Assembly: GCA_036785705.1 (NCBI GenBank)
Contig: JAWUZG010000177.1
Coordinates: 2,356,001-2,420,000, forward strand
Direction of reading: 5' to 3'
Origin: Acanthornis magna
Lineage: Eukaryota > Chordata > Aves > Passeriformes > Acanthizidae
Length of the DNA: 64,000 nucleotides
Shown: positions 22,001 through 34,000 of the stretch, piece by piece
Numbering within the stretch: position 1 is the stretch's first letter
How the letters are laid out: the number at the start of each line of letters is the position of its first letter
Notes under the pieces: generated by a model
The model's database searches: none
Told to the model about the DNA's origin: nothing
Seen by the model: only the letters and a program-made list of their open reading frames with translations
Position numbers and translations under genes: made by a program

Positions 22001-25000
22001 AAAAGCACCAAACAAACAAAACCAACCAATCAAAAGGGAATATTCCTGGGGATTCCTTGAGAAGCAGGAAAGCAGCAGATTGTGTGTTTGGGATGAGGTG
22101 TTGGAAACACCTATATACCCCATCATGGTTTCAAATCCTACCTATTTGGGAATTTGGTATTTGAGTATGCAAATCATCCCCATCCCAAATCCCAACCAAA
22201 ATCCAGGCTGGTTTAGACACCATTAAATTGGAAATTCCCCAGGAATATTCCAAAGCCAATGTTTCAACGTGCAGCCCCGGGTCAGGAATTCCTTACTGGA
22301 TTTTGTCATTGGCTTCCCAGGCGTCCAATATCCTCTGCACCAGGCAGCACTTCTGGAACAGCTGCGGGGAAAAGAGAGAGAAGATTCAGGATTTTCCAAA
22401 GGCGAACTGTGGATCCTCCTGTTTCTTCCCTCACTGCTCCTCAGGAACTCAAACTCCACGCTTTCCCCGGCTCAAGAGCCCCAATTCCTTGCGGATCATT
22501 CCCCAGGGGATCCCAGGAGAGCAGCAGCACCTGGACCATCCCCAGGAGCTTTGGGGCTTCCCAGCAGCAGCAACGGAGGCACTGCTGCCATTTCCAACAC
22601 CACACCCAGGTCTGACCGCTAATAACTCAGTGGATGTGGGCAGGTTTCTGTCCAACATTTATAGGGATTTGTACTACAAAAAGATATTTTACTATTAAAC
22701 TGGGATCATTTTAATAATAAATAGAGATCATTTTCAAAATAAATAGGGATCATTTTAATGAATAGCAAGGGATTCACAGGGCCATGAAATGAGGGGAGTT
22801 TTAATGGGATGGTACAAAAGCAGCCCAGCTCCACAAGACCCACTCCAAATGGCAATAAATGAGAATAAATCCCCGGTGAGCCCCATGCCCGCTCCGGAAC
22901 AGCCCATCCAGAATGCCCAGCTGCTGCGGGAGCAGGGGCACGCCCAGCCCTGGAGCCCACACTCACGTGGGTGACCATGATGTTCTCGGGGGCTGCGGCC
23001 GGGGGCTCCGCGCTCTCGGTGCTCTCCGGGGCCGCGTTCCCGCTCGGAGCCTCCTCTTTGCTGCCCGGCTCCCCCAGGCTGGGCTTCCCCTCGTGCACAG
23101 AGTGCGACAGGATGGCTGCTATGGACAGTTCCACTTGGAAATGCAAAAAGTTATTCCACGTGTATTTAAAAAATAAGTCCTGGAAGGGAAAAGAGAGACA
23201 GAAGAATTTATTTGGGATAAACTTTCCTATTTTTAATGATCAATGATATCAGCAAAAAACATCTTTAAGGATCTTCCCAACCCAACCCATCCCAGGATTC
23301 TGGGACTCTGTGCTATTAAATTGTTTCCCAAATTGTTGTTTGATCAGCAATTCCACTCAGTTTTGCTGCTACACCCCAGCACCCACTGCCAGGCTCCGCT
23401 GGCTCTGCATTCCCAAGCGCTCAGTCTGTCAGGAAATCAAGGAATAGTCCCAATAAACCGAGCACTGGGAATCCTCTCACACACAGACAGCACTCACAGC
23501 ACAGACACACTGAAAAAAACAACTCAACTGTTCTGGGGCTGAATGAATCCTCAGAAAAACAGGAACTAAACAATTGCTAAGGATGGAATTAATTCTCCTA
23601 AGGCTGCCCAGTTCTGGGAGGCCTTTTCCAGCCTCAGGGATGCCGGGATTCCAGGAGGAAGTTCACCTCTCAGCATTGCAGGAGCTCACACACACAGCAC
23701 ACTGTCTCACCCTCTCTACTGAGCTACCAAGGAATTGGAAGTGTGAGGCTCAGTCCAAAGCCCAAAGTTGGATTTGGATCACAAAAGCTCTTCCAGGGAT
23801 GGCTGCTCCTCCTTGAGCAGACTGGCTAACGGGATTTGCCCCCCCGGCACAGAGGCCGCGCAGAACGGACCTGAGCGGGGCCGAGCCGCTCCCGGCAGTA
23901 CTCACAAGTAACAAGTCCATGGTGCTGAGGCGGCAGAGCTCCTGGTTGATGCTGGGAGTGTTGGTGTGCAGCAGCGCCGCGATCAGCCGCGAGCCGTGCA
24001 GCCGTGCGTTCCCCAGCGGCTCCTCCAGCACCCCCAGCGTGGTCAGGATGGCCGATTTCTGAGGAGCGGGGACGGCAGTCAGGGAAGGACACCATTCCCA
24101 GAGTGCCCCTGCTCCGGGGGGTTCCTTTCCGTGGTGCCCCGTGACGGGACAAGGAGCCACGGCCATGAACTGAACAGGAGAGTTCCACCTCTCCGGGGGA
24201 AGAACTTTCCATGGAGGGGCAGAGCTCTGAGCAGCTCCAGGGAGGGCCTGGAGTCACCCACTCTGGAGACATCCCAAACCCACCTGGATGTGTCCCTGTG
24301 CCACCTGCTCCAGGTGACCCTGCCCTGCAGGGGGCTGGACTGGATGATCCCTCCCCACCCAGCTCTTCCAGGATTCTGGGATTTAACAGAACCCATTCCT
24401 TTCAGGAATGCACTCAGCAGGGAAACCTAAACCGCCTTCTCAAGAGGATGGTTCTGGGACCACTGGGAGATGTGACTTTTAAATCAGAAGATTAAAATCT
24501 AACTATCCACTAAAAGTTCCTTCCTCTCCATCCCCTACCATCTCCACTCAATCCCCCAGTCCCAAACTGTCTCCACTTCCCGGATTTCCCTGAACAAAAC
24601 CCTCAGATTTCCGCTGCAGATCCTGCTGCAGATCCTGCTGCAGATTCCTGCTGCCTCATCCCCGCAGGCCCGAGTCACGGCACTGGAGTGTGAATTCCCT
24701 CCCCGAGCCGTGTGTCCGTGCCAGGCAGTCAGAATTCCCGGGAAGGCCATGGTACCTTGGGCGGGCGCAGCAGCAGCTGGTGGAAGTCCTTGAGGCGCGG
24801 CTCGATGCCGTGGAGGATGCTGCTGCTGACAGTGTAAGACCTCTCGAATCCCTGAGTGTACGAGTCCATCAGGCCTTCCACTCTGAGGGAACACCGCCAT
24901 TCACTCGGCAATTCACTCCCAATTCCCTCTTCCCAATCCCAAAGCCAAGTGACACCGGATGGTCCTCAAGGTCCCTCCCAACCCAGCCCATCCTGGGATT

Positions 25001-28000
25001 CTGGGACTTTATGATGTTAAATCATTGCCCAACTCTGTGTTTAATCAGCGATTCCACTAAAACTAATTTCCTTCTACACTTCCCACTTCTCTTCTTCCTT
25101 CTGCTGGGGACCAGAGCTGCCCCCAGTATCCAGAGGGGGGATTTCATTAAAGACTTCCAATCACACTGGCCATGTCACTGGTTTTCTCTTCAAACATAGG
25201 ATGAAAAATCATAATTTTCAGCTCCTGAACATACTCACATATCTGCATTATATAAATTATATTATTTCTATTATTTATGATATTGTATTAATTGATATTA
25301 GTATAATTTCCACAATCCCACCTGTGCTGAGCTCAGGGGGAGCTGACTGTAAATAACCTCCCTGCACTGGCAAACCACATTCCTGAGGCCTTCCAAACTT
25401 CCCAAACCCTTGCAAAGGAAATGGCTCAGCAAGAGTTACCTACAAGTGTTTGTTCCTCCCACTGTCCCAGGCTGGCCTGGGACACTGCAGGGATCCAGGG
25501 GCAGCCACAGCTGCTCTGGGCACCTGTGCCAGGGCCTGCCCACCCTCCCAGCCAGCAATTCCTTCCCCAGACCCCATCCATCCCTGCCCTCTGCCAGCTC
25601 GCAGCCATTCCCCGTGTCCTGGCACTGCCTGTCCTGGCACAGAGCCCACACCCGGCCCCAGGCTGTTCCCTTTCCCCTGGAGCCCCCGTGGCTCCCGAGG
25701 CCGCGGTCCCGGTGGTCCCGGTGGTCCCGGCGGTCCCAGCTCACCCGGAGCGCCGCGTTTCCAGCAGCGTCAGGAGCACCTGGGTTCCGTTCACGATGCA
25801 GTTCTCGGTCTGCTCCCCGTCAAACATGTTCCTCAGGAGCTGCTCCACGCACTCCTGCCTGGGGACACAGGGAGGGGTTCCAGGGGCTGGAGCTGCTCCG
25901 TGCCCAGCGCTGCCCCGGGGCATGGAGGAACAGCTGCCGCCTTCAAGGGTTTGGTTATTGGGGAAGCAGTGAGCACAAGGGAAGATCCCACTGCTCCTGC
26001 TGCTCTTTGCCAGGACTGAGGAATAGGACGGCAGAACAGGAGGCCGAGGCCAGCCCTGCTCCCAGCTCCAGCTCCTTCCCTCAGGGACGGCTCCCCAAAC
26101 CCAGCCCTCAGGAGTCCCTCTCCATGTCCAGCCAAACCCAGCAGTACTGGACTTCACAGCCCCAATCTCGACTATTTCCTAACATTCCAAAAAATTTCCG
26201 TGGGTATAAATAAAATATGAGATAAAAATGTAAAAACAGATGAATAATTCATGAGGGAGGATTATTTGAAGAAGGAGCATCCAAACACCCTCTGTCAGCA
26301 AAGCTGGGGAGGCAGAGGCAGGAAAAGGAGTCAGTTTTAATGAACCAAATTCCCTTTGGTGCACCCAGCCAGCAGCTCCTGAAACCTGGATCTGGGGCTC
26401 ATCCCGTAGCCCTGATCCCACCTCCTTCATGCTGATCATTCATTCCTGACTCTGGGATGACACAAGTTATCCAAAATCCAAAAGGTCACTGCAATGCTGG
26501 GAAAAATTAGCCAGGAAGAGTAAGGAGCTTTGTGACCTTCAACACAAAGGGAAGAGGAGCAAAAGAATTCCTTCGCCCAAAAATAGCCTTTATTTTGAGC
26601 CCTCAAGTGGTATCAGGAATTCTGGAGATGGTTCATGGAAGTTCAGGGTCTCACTGCCCTCTCCAAAACTACAAAAAAACCACCAAAAATTACCAAAAAA
26701 TTCTGGATGTCCTCCATGGCCATCACCCCTCGCACTGCAGGGAATCACGGCCCTCACTAAAGGTCCTGGGATTCCAGGGGGGAAGGACCAAGCTGGAATC
26801 TCATCTCCAGAATTCCAAGGGCTCAGAACTGACACAGAGCAAGGAGAGGCCAAGGCTCCAGCCAGGGATGTGACCTGCAGTGCCTCCAGCCCTGGGGACA
26901 CAGCACAGCACCTGGAGCTGCTGAGAGAGCCCAGAGGAGGCCCCGGAGCTGCTGCAGGGCTGGAGCTGCTCTGGAGCCAGGCTGGGAGAGCTGGGAATGT
27001 TCCCTGGAGAAGGGAAGGACCCAGGGAGAGCTGCGAGCCCCTGGCAGGGCCTGAAGGGCTCCAGGAGAGCTGCAGAGGGACTGGGGACAAGGGCTGCAGG
27101 GACAGCACCCAGGGAATGGCTTGGCAGTGCCAGAGGGCAGGGCCAGATGGGATCTTGGGAATTGGGAATTGCTGCCGGGGAGGGTGGGGAGGGGCTGGGC
27201 TGGAATTGCCAGAGCAGCTGTGGCTGCCCCTGGATCCCTGCAGTGTCCCAGGCCAGGCTGGACAGGGCTTGGAGCAGCCTGGGACAGTGGCAGGTGTCCC
27301 TGCCATGGTGGCACTGGGTGGGCTCTGAGCCCCTTCCCACCCAACCATTCCATGAATCCATGAACAGCCAACACTCTGCTCTTCCCTGGCAGGATCTGTC
27401 AGGCCATGGCACAAGGGCTGGATCTGCCTCAGTCCTGCAGGAGCAGGGAAGGTCAGGAGGCATTGAAGGAAGAGCGGCAGGTCCTGGCAAGGCAGAGCTC
27501 CATGGCAAGCCCAGCAAGGTCCTGGCGGCTTCCCAGTGCTGGGATGATCCACATCCCATTCCCACCTGCACACACCGTATCCTGTCCCAGGAATTTTCCC
27601 ACAGTCATGAGGAATTGACAGCACCCAATCAGGAGAAAAGATCCCCAATGTCCCAAAAATTCAGAGAGCTCTGGGTGGGCAGAAACATCCCAGGGCAACT
27701 GGGAGCTCCTTCCATGGCTCCTTCCAGCCCTTTCCTGACAAAATGTCACCTCCAGGCCTAAAGAAACCTTTTTTGGTTTCAGTCTTATGGAGAATCTCCT
27801 GGAGTTTTTAGGTTTGAAGCAAAGATAAGAAGCAGAAAAAACTTGACATAAATAATTTAATGTTCACTGCAAAGAGCAAAGGAACAACAGGAGGAATGGA
27901 GCAAAATTGGGAAAACCAACATTTCTGGAACACACTGAATGTTATCTGGTAAATCAGGGAGTCAGGAAATGGTTTGGGTGGGAATGGACTTAGAGGTCAT

Positions 28001-31000
28001 CCCATTCCACCCCTGCCATGGCAGGGACACCTGCCACTGTCCCAGGCTGCTCCAAGCCCTGTCCAGCCTGGCCTGGGACACTGCAGGGATCCAGGGGCAG
28101 CCACAGCTGCTCTGGGCACCTGTGCCACGGCCTGCCCACCCTCCCAGGGAACAATTCCTTCCCAAGATCCCATCTGTCCCTGCCCTCTGGCACTGGGAAG
28201 CCATCCCCTGTGTCCTGGCACTTCAGTTCCGGATGAACAATCCCCTCTAGCTTCCTCCGAGGTCCCTTCAGACCCTCAAGGTGCTGAGGTCTCCACACAA
28301 CCTTTCCTTCTCCAGGCTGAACATTCCCAACTTTCTCACCCTGAAATTCCTTGGGTTTTGCCTCACCTTGAATCAGGCTGGGAACTTTGGGCTCCCTGAT
28401 CCCCCATCCTGCCTCCAGACACAACGCCAGACCCCAAATCCCAGGAGAGGCCATTCGGTGCTGCTCCAGTGCCAAAGGAACATCCCTGCTCCGTGTGCTC
28501 CGTGCAGAATCATCCAGGAGTCCCCCCCAGTGCCCCCAGTGCCCCCAGTGCCCCCGGTACTCACGATTCCAGTGCTGTGAGAAGTGGGTCCGGCTCCGGC
28601 ACATCCTGGAGCTGAGTGCTCTGGTCTCTGCTGAGCCTGATGATGTCACACAGGGTCTGGGAAGCGTTGGATTGCCTCTGGGAAGGGACAGGAGCAGTGT
28701 CAGCGCCGGGCCGAGCCCAGCCGGGCTGGGAATGCACCGCTGGGACCAACCCCACTGCTGCTCCCTCTGGAGTTGCTCAGTGCTGGGTGTCCCTGCAGCA
28801 GCACCCCCAGACTGAACCCAAAGGAGATTGGCCTGAACGTGACCCTGAACAGCAGCTCAGGGACGAGGATTCCTTGTTCCCTCCTCCTCAATCCCTTAAC
28901 CTGCACATTCCCAACACACACGTTCCATCCTCCCTCCCACTGCTCAGCCTTCCTGCTTGAGAAAACCCGTTACAATTTCAATCCTGGGGATTAAAAGGCT
29001 TTCCAGGGGTGTTTGAGGCATTCATCCTCTGGTCCTGGCCATCAGTCAGAGCCTCCCTGGAGCTGCTGTACCTCAGCATCGTCCCCAACAGCTCTGCTCC
29101 AACACAAATCCATGGGCATGTTCCCAGTTCTCCTCTCAGCTTGGCTGGGATGAGCTGAGGGAATCAGGCTCAGGGAATGCATCTTGTAGACTTTACAACT
29201 ATTCCTACTTTTCCTATTTCAGAGCTAAAAAGATTTTAAAATGGCATAAAATGGTTGATTTTAAAGGATTTTCCAGGAACAGCAGGCTCCTCCTTAATCT
29301 CAAAGAAGTCCCCACTGTCTGCAGGTTTGAGATGAACTGAGGCAGCAGAACCAAGAAATTGGGACTAAAATAAATCAAAAGCAGACGAAACCACTCCAGA
29401 ATCATTTGGTGCTGAGCAGAGGATGGGACAACCCAAGGCCATCCCTGCTGGTTCCTCTGCAGCTCACCGGGACAGTGCCCAAGGGAAAAGGGAATCTCCA
29501 GGACCCTGCAGGACCCAGCACCCCAAATCCCCAATCCTGGTCCACTCACATCCTCGTCCTGGCTCGAATGGATCAGCTCCACGAGTCTCTGGATAATCCT
29601 GGCTTCATTCAGCCACTGCAGGGAAAAGAGGGAGAGAAAATCCTTGCTGGAGATCCCGGAACTCAGAACAAGAGGAGCTCTGGGAAGCTCTTCGGGAAGA
29701 GGAAGCCCTTCCTTCCCTCTCCTCATCCCATTCCCGAGGCACAGACAGGGACAGATTTGGATTTGCATCAGCATGGATGGGGATGGATTTGGATTTGCAT
29801 CAGCAAGGATGGGGATGGATTTGGATTTGCATCCTGCCACAGAACTAAAACCCCAAACGCCCCTGGAAAACACGGAATGCTCCAGTGCCAAACAGCCTCA
29901 TCTGAGCAGCAGTGGCAGAGCCATCACCATGTTCCTCTCCCAGCAGCTCCTGCTCTCCCTGCTGCTCGCACTCAGCAACTCCTCCTTTCCAGATGCTGAA
30001 CAAGTGTCGCTGTGCCTTGATCCTGCTCCACAACTGCCTGTTCTCAGTGCAAACCATTCCCCATCTCCCTCCGTGGCCCAGGCTAACCAGCAATGTCCTC
30101 CAAAAAGGCTCCCTGCCACCCCTCCCTGCCCAGCCCCACCTGCAGGCTCAGCCCCCAACCTCCACCCATTTCCATCCACACCCCTACGCTCTGTGTTCCA
30201 GGAAAACTGCTGGATGTGTGACATGCCCCAAACTCATCCCAACAATGCCCCAACTCAGCAGCCTGGGAAATGATCGACCTTCCATTGCAAGGAAAAACAC
30301 TCTGGAGGCTCCTGCAGTGACAGAATCAGGGAATGGTCTGGGTGGGAAGGTTGGACATTGGGGTTGGAGCAGCCTGGGACAGTGGAAGGTGTCCCTGCCA
30401 TGGCAGGGGTGGCACTGGGTGTGCTTCAAGGTCCTCTCCAACCCAAACCATTCCATGATTCCCTGATCCTATGATTCCTTGAACGTGGTGAGGAATTAGA
30501 CCAATTACTGTCCCAACAAGCAGTCTGAAGCTCTGAACAGTGGGAGAGAACACAGATTCCCTTTTTCCAAGCCCTCCGGCTGGACTAAAGAGCGCTCGCT
30601 CCATGGAAAACTGAGCTGGAACCACTTTCGTGCCAGAAGTGACCCAGGCTGCTGCCCTGGAGCCACAGCTGGGCTGAGGGACCCCACGGCAGCCACTCCA
30701 GCACTGGGAAAGGAGCTGCCAGAGGGCTGGATCTGCTCCTGGAAGGAAACACCCGGAGATGCCGTTTGTCCCGAGCTGAGCAGGGACGGGGAAGCCGAAA
30801 GGGCCTCACGTTGAGCACGTCCTGGCGCAGCGCCGCGGGCTCCACGCAGCTGATGAGGCGCAGCAGCAGGTCCATCATGGCAGAGGTGTCGATGTGCTTT
30901 AGCACCAGGCTCAGGAACTTGTCCTTTTTCCTCAAAAACGAGATCACCTGCAGAGAGAGGAGCCCCCATCAGCTGCCAGCACGACACAGGACTCCCTCGC

Positions 31001-34000
31001 AACTCCCTCACAGCTCCCGCAGCTTCTCCCTCTTGTCTCAACCACCAATCTCGATGCCAAAGGTGAGGAGGTTGGGAACTCGCCAGAAATAATTCTTATT
31101 CCAAGGCAATACTGAATATCATCTTCTCAGCCAACTTTTCTCCGCTCTGTGCCACACAGAAACCCAAGGCCACGGAAACAAGGGAAGTCGGAGATTTTTC
31201 CTTTCCTCTCAAGCTCTCTGCCAGCCAGCATTTAAAACCCACTATTCACCGGGATGTGAGCGATCCTGAGTCCCTGCTCAGCCCATGCCTCCAGCACCCC
31301 TCTCACAAGGATGAGCCTGGGGCCTTGTTCATGGATTGGGATGGCTCTGATGATCCGCAGAATGCTTTGGGATGAGCAGTGAAGCTTTAGCTGTGGCACG
31401 GGGATATCGCGGCTGTGGCAGATCCCAAAACTCTGGAAAGAGTCTGTTCATACCAGCACCTCCCCACGCTGAGGAATTCCAAGAACTTTTCATTCAGACT
31501 CCATTTCACCTCTAACCTTAAACGCAACTCCAGGAATATCGCGAGCTCACAGCATGGACACAACACCACCAGTGCTGGGGAATTCGCTGGTGCCATGGAT
31601 CAGGACAAACCCCATCCCCACCTGTTCTGTTTTCCGTGCAATGAGGTTCCCGATGGTCTTGCTGAAGAAGCTGGCGAGCAGGGGGTTCAGGGGGGGCTCA
31701 TGGTCCAGGAAGTCGTAGAGGATGTTGAGCAGGGTCTCGTCCCCGCCCAGTTTGTCGTTGATCTGCGGCACGTCCGAGGTCAGCAGCTCGCAGGCCGTGT
31801 TGGGGTACCTGCAACGACACAGCCGGGGAGCTGCAGCTGCCACGGGAACTCTCCTGCACAGCTGCCCTGTGCCAAGGGCTTTCGTCTTACCGGAAGGAAT
31901 TCCTGCCTGGGAGGGTGGGCAGGCCCTGGGCTGGAATTGCCAGAGCAGCTGTGGCTGCCCCTGGATCCCTGCAGTGTCCCAGGCCAGGCTGGACAGGGCT
32001 TGGAGCAGCCTGGGACAGTGGCAGGTGTCCCTGCCAGGGCAGGGGTGGCACTGGGTGGCCTTTGGGGCCCTTCCCACCCAACCATTCCATGGCTGATTCC
32101 CTCCGGTGAGGACACGTTTCCCTGCAATGGTTATTATCGATTTGTGACCAAACCAGGTTTCTACACCAGGATCTTTCCCAGTCTCTGCAATCCAAGCTCT
32201 GCACTCAGCAGGAGCCACTTCCAGCCCAGCGGGGAGCTCTGACCCTTTCCCTGCACATTCCCTTCCCAAGCAGCCTCCTCCTGTTTCTGCAGTTCCAGCC
32301 CTAAAGGCTCCAAAAGCCCCTCAGGCCCCACTGCTGCTGCTCCTGGCCTTGGTGCTGCCCAAGGAGCTGCGGCTGAGGATGTCACCATCACCACCTCAGA
32401 GGGACTTTCCAGCCCTTCCATCCCCTACAGCCCCCAAGGCAACATGAGAACTCATTTCTTCTTTTCCTGGCCCATTCCATGCACAAAGCAGGCACAATTC
32501 CCAAAGATCAGTGTGCGGAGGTCCCTGGGATGCACATCCCATGGATGGGGTAAACAGGAGCTCTCCCTGTCCCTGCAGGCTCTGCTCAGCTCTCACCGCC
32601 CCAGCCTGATCCAACCCTCACCATTCCCGTTCTGGCACCACATCCCAGCCCTGGAGCTTTCCAGGCTGCAGGGAACTCGCCTCACCCGAACTGCCCCTCT
32701 GTCCCCCAGGTCCCTTTGGCCCCCCGGGAGCTGAGCTCCCCTCAGCCCTGGGCTCAGCAGTTCCTTGGCTGATCCAAGATTCACACTCTCTTTTCCTGCT
32801 TCAGCCTCCATCCAGGTGCTGAACTCCACAAGTCCTGATCGGATGGGGATTCACTGGGGACTTCTCCTCTTCAGTTTCCCCTCTGAATTTTACGAACTTC
32901 CGCCCCACCATTTCAGGAATAAATTCTTTGTATTATTCCCTTTCCACACATCCCAAGCCGAAGATCCTTCCAAAGCTATCAAGTTTCTCCCTGTTCCACT
33001 TCCCAAACTTTCATAACCTTTCCTGAAGAGCCAAAAGTGGGATTCCATCTGGATTTCCACAGAGTCTGTTCTTCCTGCTCAGCCTTTCTTTACTCCAAAA
33101 GCTTCCCTGGTTTCTAATGAGCTCCAACCCTCCTTCCCCTCTCCAGGCTTTGCAGACGCTTCCAGGCCTGCTCTGCCTGGGAGTCCAAAGTGCTGCCAAG
33201 AAAAAGCTCCATCAAATCAGCCCTCGGTGTCCCAGCAGGAATTTCCTTCTGGGAACCTCTGTCCTTGTCCCCACCTTCCCTCGTTCTTCACCTGTTTGGT
33301 TACAGTCCTGGAGTCACGGAATGGTTTGGGTGGGCAGGGACCTCAGAGCCCACCCAGTGCCACCATGGCAGGGACACCTGCCACTGTCCCAGGCTGCTCC
33401 AAGCCCCAGTGTCCAGCCTGGCCTGGGACACTGCAGGGATCCAGGGGCAGCCACAGCTGCTCTGGCAATTCCAGCCCAGCCCCTCCCCACCCTTCCCGGC
33501 AGCAATTCCCAATTCCCAAGATCCCATCTGGCCCTGCCCTCTGGCACTGCCAAGCCATTCCCTGGGTGCTGTCCCTGCAGCCCTTGTCCCCAGTCCCTCT
33601 GCAGCTCTCCTGGAGCCCTTCAGGCCCTGCCAGGGGCTCGCAGCTCTCCCTGGGTCCTTCCCTTCTCCAGGGAACATTCCCAGCTCTCCCAGCCTGGCTC
33701 CAGAGCAGCTCCAGCCCTGCAGCAGCTCCGGGGCCTCCTCTGGGCTCTCTCAGCAGCTCCAGGTGCTGTGCTGTGTCCCCAGGGCTGGGGCAGCTCTGCA
33801 GGTGGGGTCCCAAATTCGCCTTTCAGCGCAGGACCCTCGCAGAGCAGCCCCAGGATATCCCAGGTTAGCACCCAACAGATCCCCTGGGAACAGCCACCCC
33901 AACATGGTTATCAACTCTCTTATCTCAGACCAGGCCTGCATGTGGCATTTCTGTGCGTTTCCAACACCAACCCTAGCCCTGATCCATTCCCACCAGGAAA

